Source: CAIYWZ01 sp964497925
GTDB lineage: Bacteria; Pseudomonadota; Alphaproteobacteria; CAIYWZ01
NCBI GenBank assembly: GCA_964497925.1
Contig: CAZCFE010000006.1
Span: forward strand, 1 to 64,000
DNA length: 64,000 bases
Reading direction: 5' to 3'
Shown here: positions 30,646-38,844 of the stretch, piece by piece
Layout of the letters: each line of letters begins with the position of its first letter
Numbering within the stretch: the stretch's first letter is position 1
Translations under genes and position numbers: made by a program
The notes under the pieces: generated by a model
Databases searched by the model: none
The model's input: only the letters and a program-made list of their open reading frames with translations
Told to the model about the DNA's origin: nothing

Positions 30646-33117
30646 TTAACTCCTTGCTTTTTCAATGATTTGTTTTTGTTCTTGCAAATGTATGTCCACA
30701 TACCCTGTTGCGGTAGAAGCGGATGGGGGTCTTCCAATATATTCAATATTAATGAAATCCTCATAAAAATCTTTCAATAGGTTTTCAATTTGCCTAGATA
30801 AGAATACCCAAGCCCCCATATTTTGGGGTTCTTCTTGAACAAAGGATATTTTTAAAGGCTTTTCTTTTGATAAAGTTTTTATGATTTCTGTTTGTGGGAA
30901 AGGGTATAATTGTTCTAATCTTATGATTTGAGCTTCTACTTCGTTTTCAATCAGATCGTAGTATATTTTGCCCGTGCAGAAAATTAATTTCTTTGAATTT
31001 TGATTTGTGGATATAACTTTTTGGAATGAGGTTTCTGGACCGAAATCATCTAAAGTGGATACTGCCAGTTTATGCCGTAGAAGTGATTTTGGAGTGATCA
31101 CAACAAGGGGCTTTTGATATGCTCTTGATAGTTGACGTCGTAAAACATGAAAATAGTTTGCAGGGGTGGTTGGGTAAACAACTTGCATATTATATTGAGC
31201 GGAAAGCTGTAAGTAACGTTCAAATCTTGATGAAGAATGCTCAGGTCCTTGGCCTTCATACCCATGTGGTAACAGTAAGACAAGTCCTGATGTTTGCGCC
31301 CATTTTGATTCACTTGCTGATATATATTGGTCAATGATTGTTTGCGCACCATTGGCAAAATCACCAAACTGGGCTTCCCATAAAACAAGAGTGTCTTTTG
31401 AGCAGGAAGAAAAGCCAAACTCAAATCCCATGACTGCAAATTCAGATAAAGAACTATTAAGCGCATCAAATTTACCAAGAGATGCAAGAGGAGTGTATGT
31501 TTTTCCGGTTTCTTGACATGTTAAAATGCTGTGTCTGTGTGAAAAAGTTCCTCTTTGACTGTCTTGGCCGCTTAAGCGTATTTTCTTTCCTTCCAACAAT
31601 AAAGATCCAAAAGAAAAAGCTTCTCCTGTTGCCCAATCAATTTTAGAAATATCTTGCTTTTGTTCTAATTGTCTTGATATTTTTGAATTAATTTTATATT
31701 GAGAGGGTATTTGCGTGATCGTTTGTAACACCACCATCAAAGAGTTCAAAGAAACTCCGGTTAGGGTGTCCTGCTCTTCAAGAATAAGAGAGTTTTCATT
31801 GATTTGTCCTTTTTGAGCAACGTCGTATTCGTTTTTCAGTTCTTGTAAAATATCTTTTGTTTCAAGTCCATAAATGCTTGCAATCGATTTTTGTTTCACA
31901 ATCTCTTTGTACATTAATGGTTGCGTGAACATGGGCTCATCTGTTTCATTGTGTCCATATTTACGATAACATACAAGATCAATAGCAATATCTTTTTGGA
32001 AGAGATGCTGGTATTGTGAGGCCATTTCAAAAGCAATTAAAACAGCATCAATATTGCTTCCATTAACATGAATAACGGGGGCGTTAATAATCTTCATAAC
32101 GTCTGAGCAATATGTAGATGATTTTGTTTCATTAGGTGTTGCTGTGAAGCCAACTTGATTATTGATGATAATATGTATGGTTCCATTTGTGGAGTATCCA
32201 TCAAGCTTGGACAAATTTAAAGTTTCAGTTACAACTCCTTGCCCCATGAAAGAAGCATCTCCATGCACAAGGATTCCAGAAAAATTCTCTTTTGCTTTGA
32301 CCTGTCCCAGAACAACAGGGTTTACAGATTCAAGATGGGATGGATTTGGTGCAAGAGTAACCTCAAAAGACCCTCCAAGATATTCCGGAGTTGAGGTTGC
32401 TCCCATATGATACTTCACATCTCCTGACCCAGATTCATACCCGCCTTTTGGGTGGTGAATGAATTTTTTAAAGATAACGGAATAGGGCAGGTCCAGTATG
32501 TTTGCAACCGTATTGAGTCTTCCTCGGTGCGCCATACCGATAATAGCGCCTTTTTTTCCTTGGAATTTGATTTTCTTTAATAAATATTTTAATCCTGAGA
32601 CAAAACTTTCAGATCCTTCAATGCTGAATCTTTTTGCTCCTTGAAATTTTGTGTGCAAAAATTGCTCAAACAGTTCTGCCTTTAAAAGGTCCGAAATGGC
32701 ATCTAATTTTAAATCAGGAGGTATTGAGATTTTATTATTTTCTATTTTTTCAATAAACCAATTTCTTTCAAGCTCAGCCTCCAGATGCATAAATTCATAA
32801 CCTAAATTTCCGCAATAAAGGTTATTTAAATGTGAGTCAAAGATTGGAATAGGTCTTGGTTTTTTGATATTCAAAGGATCAAGATTTGCGCTTAAATGTC
32901 CGTATGAGCGATATAAATCAGAGGCATTATTTTGTGGAGTTGTGTGTTCTTTGAATATGATTTTCCTTAAAGGATGTTCTTTTTCAAGAGATGTAAAAAA
33001 TGAAGCCCAGCTTGAATCTATAGATTTTGGATCTTTAAGATAGGCGGCATAAATCTCTTCAATGTAATCGGAGTTGGCACCAAAAAGGTAAGAGTTGATC
33101 TCATCTTTATGAGGCAT
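30646..33117 (-). CDS. sucA: 2-oxoglutarate dehydrogenase E1 component
   Basis: An 823-residue thiamine diphosphate enzyme that decarboxylates 2-oxoglutarate and loads the E2 lipoyl group. The N-terminus carries the E2-binding type segment (FGANSDYIEEIYAAYLKDPK). The core has GMAHRGRLNTVANIL, then GDASFMGQGVVTETLNLSKL (ThDP/Mg site) and the transketolase-like half with SLGKFDALNSSLSEFAVMGF. It is about 100 residues shorter than the usual 920-990, with the loss near the N-terminal linker; both catalytic halves look complete. It is directly followed by sucB. Confidence 0.95.
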   Translation of the reverse strand: MPHKDEINSYLFGANSDYIEEIYAAYLKDPKSIDSSWASFFTSLEKEHPLRKIIFKEHTTPQNNASDLYRSYGHLSANLDPLNIKKPRPIPIFDSHLNNLYCGNLGYEFMHLEAELERNWFIEKIENNKISIPPDLKLDAISDLLKAELFEQFLHTKFQGAKRFSIEGSESFVSGLKYLLKKIKFQGKKGAIIGMAHRGRLNTVANILDLPYSVIFKKFIHHPKGGYESGSGDVKYHMGATSTPEYLGGSFEVTLAPNPSHLESVNPVVLGQVKAKENFSGILVHGDASFMGQGVVTETLNLSKLDGYSTNGTIHIIINNQVGFTATPNETKSSTYCSDVMKIINAPVIHVNGSNIDAVLIAFEMASQYQHLFQKDIAIDLVCYRKYGHNETDEPMFTQPLMYKEIVKQKSIASIYGLETKDILQELKNEYDVAQKGQINENSLILEEQDTLTGVSLNSLMVVLQTITQIPSQYKINSKISRQLEQKQDISKIDWATGEAFSFGSLLLEGKKIRLSGQDSQRGTFSHRHSILTCQETGKTYTPLASLGKFDALNSSLSEFAVMGFEFGFSSCSKDTLVLWEAQFGDFANGAQTIIDQYISASESKWAQTSGLVLLLPHGYEGQGPEHSSSRFERYLQLSAQYNMQVVYPTTPANYFHVLRRQLSRAYQKPLVVITPKSLLRHKLAVSTLDDFGPETSFQKVISTNQNSKKLIFCTGKIYYDLIENEVEAQIIRLEQLYPFPQTEIIKTLSKEKPLKISFVQEEPQNMGAWVFLSRQIENLLKDFYEDFINIEYIGRPPSASTATGYVDIHLQEQKQIIEKARS

Positions 33118-33120
33118 TTC

Positions 33121-33996
33121 TTATCCTTTCAGTATATTCTTCATTGTGATGCCAATATCTGCAGGTGAGTCAACAACGTGAATTCCAGCATCTTTCAAAA
33201 TTGCTTTTTTCTCTTCCGCTGTTCCTGACTCGCCTGAAATAATTGCCCCAGCATGCCCCATTTTGCGTCCTTTTGGTGCAGTTGCTCCTGCAATGAAACT
33301 GACAATTGGTTTTGAAGATTGGTAAAACTTGATGAATTCAGCTGCCTCTTGTTCTGCTTCACCTCCAATTTCACCAATCATGACAATTCCGTGTGTGTCT
33401 GGATCTTCCATAAATAGCTCCAAAATATCAACAAAGCTGGAGCCAATAATTGGATCTCCACCAATTCCAACGCAAGTTGATTGACCAAGACCAAGACTTG
33501 TTAGTTGGGCAACGGCTTCATATGTTAAAGTTCCTGATTTTGAAATAACGCCTATAGGTCCTTTTTTATGAATAAAGCCCGGCATGATGCCAATTTTACA
33601 TTCGTCAGGAGTGATAATCCCTGGGCAGTTAGGGCCAATTAAGCGTGTCCAACTTCCATTTAGCGCGCTCTTAACGCGTATCATATCAACAACCGGGATA
33701 CCTTCAGTGATACACACAACAAGGTCAAGATCGGCTTCTATGGCTTCTAGGATGGCATCTGCGGCGTAGGGTGCGGGCACGTAGATTACGCTTGCATTAG
33801 CACCTGTTTCTTCTACCGCATCACGAACTGTATCAAAAACAGGAAGATTTAAATGAGTGGTGCCCCCCTTTCCAGGAGTGACTCCACCCACAAGTTTGGT
33901 TCCGTAGGCAAGGGCTTGTTCGCTGTGAAATGTGCCTTGCATTCCTGTAAAACCTTGGCAAATGACTTTGGTGGTTTGATCGATAAGTATTGCCAT
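33121..33996 (-). CDS. sucD: succinyl-CoA ligase alpha subunit
   Basis: A 291-residue subunit that binds CoA and carries the phosphohistidine in substrate-level phosphorylation (succinyl-CoA to succinate, making ATP or GTP). It has the CoA-binding GFTGMQGTFHSEQALAYGTK, then VGGVTPGKGG, IGPNCPGIITPDECKIGIMP, GIGGDPIIGSSFVD and the phosphohistidine segment KMGHAGAIISG. Length is typical. It lies 3 bases after sucC and 3 before sucA. Confidence 0.97.
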   Translation of the reverse strand: MAILIDQTTKVICQGFTGMQGTFHSEQALAYGTKLVGGVTPGKGGTTHLNLPVFDTVRDAVEETGANASVIYVPAPYAADAILEAIEADLDLVVCITEGIPVVDMIRVKSALNGSWTRLIGPNCPGIITPDECKIGIMPGFIHKKGPIGVISKSGTLTYEAVAQLTSLGLGQSTCVGIGGDPIIGSSFVDILELFMEDPDTHGIVMIGEIGGEAEQEAAEFIKFYQSSKPIVSFIAGATAPKGRKMGHAGAIISGESGTAEEKKAILKDAGIHVVDSPADIGITMKNILKG

Positions 33997-33999
33997 TTT

Positions 34000-35166
34000 T
34001 TAATTCTCCTTTGTTGCGTTTACAACTAAACGCGCAGCATCGTCTAGGTGTTCAGCAGAAATGATGGAAAGATCAGAGCTTGCTAAAATTTCCCGTCCAA
34101 GTTCCATGTTTGTGCCTTGAAGTCTTACAACCAACGGGACGTTCAGACCAACTTGTTTTGCCGCATTTACAATTCCCTGGGCAATAATATCACAGCGCAT
34201 AATGCCGCCAAATATATTTACCAAAATTGATTCAACGTTGGGGTCGGATAAAATGATTTTGAATGCCGATTCTACTTTTTCTTTTGTGGCTCCTCCGCCT
34301 ACATCTAAAAAGTTTGCAGGCTCACCACCGTAGAGTTTGATAATATCCATTGTTGCCATTGCAAGCCCTGCTCCATTAACCAAACAGCCGATATTTCCAT
34401 CAAGCTTTACGTAACTTAATTCTGATTTAGCTGCCAATGTTTCTATTGGGTCTTCCTCATCTTCATCACGAAGTGCATTTAAATCCTTGTGTCTGAAAAG
34501 AGCATTATCATCCAAGACTATCTTAGCGTCCAACACAACGATTTCTTCTTGTTTTGTAAAAACCAAGGGGTTGATTTCGATCATGCTGGCGTCAATTTTT
34601 ATAAAGCAATCGTAAACGCTTTTCAATGCTTGATATATTTTTGTCCAATGCTGCATATCAAGGCCAAATGCTTTTGTGAGTTGCCTTCCATGAAATTGCG
34701 ATATGCCTATGCTAGCATCGATATAGAATTTGAGAATTTCTTCAGGGTGAGTGCTTGCGACTTCTTCAATGTCCATCCCTCCATGTTTGGAGGCAATAAT
34801 TATAACTTGAGAAGTTGATCTATCAACAACGGCACTCAAGTAGAACTCTTGACCAATATCACACCCTTTTTCAACATAAACACGTTTAACAACACGGCCT
34901 TTTTCTCCTGTTTGAGGGGTTATAAGAGTCATTCCTAGCATGTTTTCTGAAATATCTTGAACTTCTCCTAATGAATTAGCCAACTTTACGCCACCACCTT
35001 TTCCTCTTCCTCCTGCATGGATTTGCGCCTTGATCACAAAAGGAGGGTTTTCAATTTTTTTGGCTGCATCAACAGCTTCTTGAGCTGTATAAACAACGTG
35101 ACCTTCCAAAATTTTAAGCCCAACATCTTTTAACAGCTGCTTTGCTTGATATTCATGTAAATTCAT
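34000..35166 (-). CDS. sucC: succinyl-CoA ligase beta subunit
   Basis: A 388-residue ATP-grasp subunit that binds nucleotide and succinate. It begins MNLHEYQAKQLLKDVGLKI, with FVIKAQIHAGGRGKGGGVKL (nucleotide loop), IEINPLVFT, GNIGCLVNGAGLAMATMDII and LVNIFGGIMRCDIIAQGIV. All match SucC. It starts 11 bases after mdh and is followed 3 bases later by sucD. The nucleotide specificity (ATP or GTP) cannot be told from what I can see. Confidence 0.97.
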   Translation of the reverse strand: MNLHEYQAKQLLKDVGLKILEGHVVYTAQEAVDAAKKIENPPFVIKAQIHAGGRGKGGGVKLANSLGEVQDISENMLGMTLITPQTGEKGRVVKRVYVEKGCDIGQEFYLSAVVDRSTSQVIIIASKHGGMDIEEVASTHPEEILKFYIDASIGISQFHGRQLTKAFGLDMQHWTKIYQALKSVYDCFIKIDASMIEINPLVFTKQEEIVVLDAKIVLDDNALFRHKDLNALRDEDEEDPIETLAAKSELSYVKLDGNIGCLVNGAGLAMATMDIIKLYGGEPANFLDVGGGATKEKVESAFKIILSDPNVESILVNIFGGIMRCDIIAQGIVNAAKQVGLNVPLVVRLQGTNMELGREILASSDLSIISAEHLDDAARLVVNATKEN

Positions 35167-35177
35167 TTTATGGTCCT

Positions 35178-36119
35178 TTATAATTGAAGAGCTTGAATCA
35201 AGCCTTCTACTGCATTTACAGATTGTTGAAACATATTTTTTTCATTTGCATTTAAGGGGAGTTCTATGATTTTTTCTATTCCTTTTTCTCCAATGACAAC
35301 TGGAACGCCGATAAACAAATCTTTTACACCGTATTCCCCGTTTAAGCGAACGGCAGAGCAAATGATGCGTTTTTGATCAAAAAGATAAGATTTTGCCATC
35401 GCAATTGCTGCCGTAGCTGGTGCGAAGTAAGCAGATCCTGTTTTTAGAAGGCTTACAATTTCGCCTCCACCATTACGTGTTCTGTCAATAATAGCATCGA
35501 GTTTTTCTTGTGATAGTAAATTGATCTCAACCAACTGATCCAAAGACATACCGCCAACTGTTGTGTACCTTGTAATGGGAACCATTGTGTCTCCGTGCCC
35601 GCCTAGAACGCATGCATGAATATCTTGAACGGAAATATTAAGTTCTTGAGAAAGAAAATGCTTAAATCTGGCACTGTCGAGCTCACCTGCCATTCCAATG
35701 ACATGAGAAGACGGAAGGCCGCTGTAATGATGAAATGCATGAACCATAGCATCAAGAGGGTTTGTTACAATAATGACGAACGCGTTAGGGCAGTATTGCT
35801 TTACGGCAAGCCCTGCTTGTTTCATGACGCCTGAATTAATGCTTAATAGGTCATCACGACTCATGCCAGGTTTTCTGGGGATTCCTGCAGTAATGATGAC
35901 TACATCGCTGTCTTGGATACCTGCGTAATCGTTAATCCCACAGTAAGAGCTGCTACACTTAGAGGTCCCTGTGGATTCTGCAAGATCAAGGCTTTTTCCT
36001 TGTGGGACGCCCTCAACAACATCAAACAAAACCACATCGGCTAAATTCTCAAGACCAATTAGATGGGCAAGAGTCCCGCCAATGTTTCCGCTTCCAATAA
36101 GCGCAATTTTCTTTTTCAA
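35178..36119 (-). CDS. mdh: malate dehydrogenase (LDH-like type)
   Basis: A 313-residue NAD-dependent enzyme that oxidises malate to oxaloacetate. It has the dinucleotide motif IALIGSGNIGGTLAHLIG, ITAGIPRKPGMSRDDLL with the substrate arginines, VTNPLDAMVHAF and GGHGDTMVP with the catalytic His. The pattern is that of the LDH-like malate dehydrogenases of alphaproteobacteria and Bacillus. It overlaps the upstream esterase gene by 4 bases and heads the mdh-sucCD-sucAB-lpd order. Confidence 0.95.
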   Translation of the reverse strand: MKKKIALIGSGNIGGTLAHLIGLENLADVVLFDVVEGVPQGKSLDLAESTGTSKCSSSYCGINDYAGIQDSDVVIITAGIPRKPGMSRDDLLSINSGVMKQAGLAVKQYCPNAFVIIVTNPLDAMVHAFHHYSGLPSSHVIGMAGELDSARFKHFLSQELNISVQDIHACVLGGHGDTMVPITRYTTVGGMSLDQLVEINLLSQEKLDAIIDRTRNGGGEIVSLLKTGSAYFAPATAAIAMAKSYLFDQKRIICSAVRLNGEYGVKDLFIGVPVVIGEKGIEKIIELPLNANEKNMFQQSVNAVEGLIQALQL

Positions 36120-36784
36120 AACTTTAACTCCTTTTGAATAAACTCATGTCCTAATATAACACCTTTTTGGTGAATGGTGTGCTCTAAATTTTCAAATACA
36201 AACCCTTGATGCGGAAGATTGTTTTCTTCAAGTACCTGTTTTGCAAAATAAAATTGCGACACTTGAACAACCATATCATCTTGGCCATGGATAAGCAAAT
36301 AAGATACCTTTGAGTCAGGGTTTTCCCAATCATTTTTCCCAAGCAGTCCACCAGAATAGGCAATAACCCCTTTAATTAAATTGGAGTATGTGAGGCCTAA
36401 ATGTAGGGAAAGCATGGCGCCTTGTGAAAAACCAACTAAAAATGTCCGTTCTGGGGGTATGTTTTCCTTTTTTTGTGCATCTTGTATAAGGTCTTTTATT
36501 TTTGGTAAGATAGATGCCATTTTCGATTGAAGAATTTCATTGGAAAACCTTATTCCTGTTTTTGTATCGTGTAAATCAAACCAGGCACGCCCCATTGGAT
36601 TCATTTCGCATGGAATAACTCCATTTGGAAAATAGCATACTGCACCAGGAATGAATTTTGAAAATTCTTCCCCTAAATCAACCATATTGGTATTATCTGC
36701 GCCCCACCCATGAAAAAAGATGATTAAAACTTTTTTAAGAGCATCCGTGCTTGAGTTTAAAATAATTGTTTGAATATCTGACAT
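36116..36784 (-). CDS. alpha/beta hydrolase, phospholipase/carboxylesterase family
   Basis: A 222-residue predicted serine esterase of the YpfH/phospholipase-carboxylesterase family, likely cytosolic because no signal peptide is seen. It has LIIFFHGWGADNTNMVDLGE for the oxyanion-hole strand, the nucleophile elbow GFSQGAML, Asp in HGQDDMVV and His in EHTIHQKG, so the triad is complete. The substrate is unknown. It sits 17 bases after gltX and overlaps mdh by four, so it is inserted in the TCA operon. Confidence 0.85.
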   Translation of the reverse strand: MSDIQTIILNSSTDALKKVLIIFFHGWGADNTNMVDLGEEFSKFIPGAVCYFPNGVIPCEMNPMGRAWFDLHDTKTGIRFSNEILQSKMASILPKIKDLIQDAQKKENIPPERTFLVGFSQGAMLSLHLGLTYSNLIKGVIAYSGGLLGKNDWENPDSKVSYLLIHGQDDMVVQVSQFYFAKQVLEENNLPHQGFVFENLEHTIHQKGVILGHEFIQKELKF

Positions 36785-36801
36785 GGTGATTCCTTATATA
36801 T

Positions 36802-38166
36802 TTAATCAAAAGAAGACAATGCTGACTTGAGTCGATTTGCGACTATTTCAGGAGATAAAAGGCAAATGAAATCTTTCATTTCTGGACCTTTATCTTTTCC
36901 TGTTAGGGCCAAGCGTAATGCCATAAAAAGAGGTTTTCCTTTAATGTCTGTTTCGTGGGTGATTTCTTTGGCCCAATTTTGCCAGGACCCTTCAATGAAC
37001 TGTGATGGAATGTTATTGAGAGCAGATGTTAAAACTTGTTTGTCCGTGTCTGCAAAAGGTGTAAAATTTACATCTGAGCCAGGAAATGTAATGTCTTGCC
37101 AGTAAAGAAGGTCGTCTAAGTTATCGATATTACCACCACAGGTTGTCCAAATTTGCTTGGAGATGCTGATTTTTTTTTCTTCCAGGCGTGATTTAACTTC
37201 TTCAAAAGTCAATAAATGCAATGTTTTTCGGCTGATCATTTCAAGATCTTGGATATCGAATTTAGGAGAAGCTTTTCCAAATTTTTCAAAATCAAATTCC
37301 CCGATAAGCGCCTCTAAAGAGTGCTTTGGTTCAATTGGATCAGAAGTCCCCATTTTTGCAAGCATGGCACAAATGGCAAGAGGTTCTATTCCTTTTTCAC
37401 GTAAAGACCTAATACTCATACTTCCTTCTCTTTTGGAGAAGCCCTGGCCGCTGCTGTCGGAAATGAGCTGAAGATGCCCAAACCTAATTTGGCTCATATC
37501 TTTGCCTAAAGCTTCCAAGATTTGTACTTGGACGGCCGTATTTGTGATGTGATCTTCGCCTCTGATGATGTGTGTAATATTTAAATCAATATCATCTACA
37601 ACCGATGCAAGAGTATATACGGGCATGCCATCTTCGCGCACCAAAACAGGATCACTGAATGTGACTTCATTAAATGTAATTGTTCCGCGAATTGCATCAT
37701 CCCAAGAAACAGCTGCATCATTGAGTTTGAAACGCCAGTGTGGTTTTTTGCCTTCTGATTCAAGTTTTGTGATTTGCTCAGATGTTAAGCTTAGTGCTGC
37801 TCTATCGTAAATTGGAGGGTTTCCACGTGCTTTTTGCATTTTACGTATAAAATCAAGCTCTTCTTGTGTTTCATAGCAAGGATAAAGGCGGCCTTGTGCT
37901 TTTAATTTTTCCGCTGCTGCTTTGTAAAGATCAAGCCTTTGAGATTGTTGTGTGTACTGATCCCAGTCAAGACCAAGCCAAGTTAAATCTTCCTTGATGC
38001 CTTCGATATATTCAGGCTTTGACCTTTCAAGATCAGTATCGTCCATGCGTAACCAAAATGTGCCATTGTTTTTTTTAGAAAAAATCCAATTAATTAGAGC
38101 TGTTCGCACATTTCCAATATGCAAAAATCCAGTTGGAGATGGGGCAAAACGAATAATGGGGTTCAT
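36802..38166 (-). CDS. gltX: glutamyl-tRNA synthetase
   Basis: A 454-residue class I synthetase charging tRNA-Glu. It has the HIGH motif as HIGN in FAPSPTGFLHIGNVRTAL, WLRMDDTDLERSKPEY, DITHIIRGEDH-type DLNITHIIRGEDHITNTAVQ, the KMSKS equivalent GFSKREGSMS and the helical anticodon-binding C-terminal part. Many alphaproteobacteria have two GltX copies and charge tRNA-Gln indirectly; whether this one is discriminating cannot be seen. It starts the run of closely spaced minus-strand genes that ends with lpd. Confidence 0.95.
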   Translation of the reverse strand: MNPIIRFAPSPTGFLHIGNVRTALINWIFSKKNNGTFWLRMDDTDLERSKPEYIEGIKEDLTWLGLDWDQYTQQSQRLDLYKAAAEKLKAQGRLYPCYETQEELDFIRKMQKARGNPPIYDRAALSLTSEQITKLESEGKKPHWRFKLNDAAVSWDDAIRGTITFNEVTFSDPVLVREDGMPVYTLASVVDDIDLNITHIIRGEDHITNTAVQVQILEALGKDMSQIRFGHLQLISDSSGQGFSKREGSMSIRSLREKGIEPLAICAMLAKMGTSDPIEPKHSLEALIGEFDFEKFGKASPKFDIQDLEMISRKTLHLLTFEEVKSRLEEKKISISKQIWTTCGGNIDNLDDLLYWQDITFPGSDVNFTPFADTDKQVLTSALNNIPSQFIEGSWQNWAKEITHETDIKGKPLFMALRLALTGKDKGPEMKDFICLLSPEIVANRLKSALSSFD

Positions 38167-38224
38167 GAATACAATCCTTTAATTAATGACTTACGATAGA
38201 TATTACGTTATGATTTTCTAAAAC

Positions 38225-38788
38225 TCAAGAAAAACTGAGATTTTTTGCTTTTCTATACTGTGATATTTTGTATTTATTGTAAAATATTGCAATAAAGATA
38301 AACAGAGGAAACAAGCCCGAAAGTATGGCTAAAATTAAATTTCCACCATTTGGGAAGGGGTATATGTTTCCCTTGGTCACCTGTTTTGATGCATGTTTTA
38401 CTAGAAAGTAATCTGAAAACCCTCCAAATATAATGTACGCAGGCACAACTATCGCAAGAACTATTATGTGCATTATACGCTCTATATCTACAAGACTTTC
38501 TTCTGTTCCTGTAATTAATGCTATTGATATTAGGACTGTGAATATTAATGCTGATGTGAGTAATACATACAGCATTCCAAGAGCTGCGATAAGAGGCATC
38601 CTTCTGTATACGCACCAAGCATTAAATGCAAAGAAAGCTGCCCAATTCCAAACAAATTTTTTACCTTTTTGAAGTTTTTCAAATGCTTTCACATAGTGAT
38701 TTCCATCAGGATTTTCTTGTATCTTTTGTGCTTTCTTAGATCCATAAATATAAGTTAAAAATTGTTCTTGCGTTAAATTGTATTTCAT
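38225..38788 (-). CDS. DUF2628-like membrane protein
   Basis: A 187-residue protein. Its soluble N-terminus (KYNLTQEQFLTYIYGSKKAQ) is followed by KGKKFVWNWAAFFAFNAWCV, the signature of DUF2628-type proteins, and then by three or four membrane helices (LIAALGMLYVLLTSALIFTV, IMHIIVLAIVVPAYIIFGGF and LILAILSGLFPLFIFIAIFY). The function is unknown. It is separated from gltX by 58 bases and from ptrB by 56, on the same strand. Confidence 0.6.
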   Translation of the reverse strand: MKYNLTQEQFLTYIYGSKKAQKIQENPDGNHYVKAFEKLQKGKKFVWNWAAFFAFNAWCVYRRMPLIAALGMLYVLLTSALIFTVLISIALITGTEESLVDIERIMHIIVLAIVVPAYIIFGGFSDYFLVKHASKQVTKGNIYPFPNGGNLILAILSGLFPLFIFIAIFYNKYKISQYRKAKNLSFS

Positions 38789-38844
38789 TTTTTTAGTCCT
38801 GATTTCGTTTATTGTTTATATACTACCGTATTTATCAAGATCTG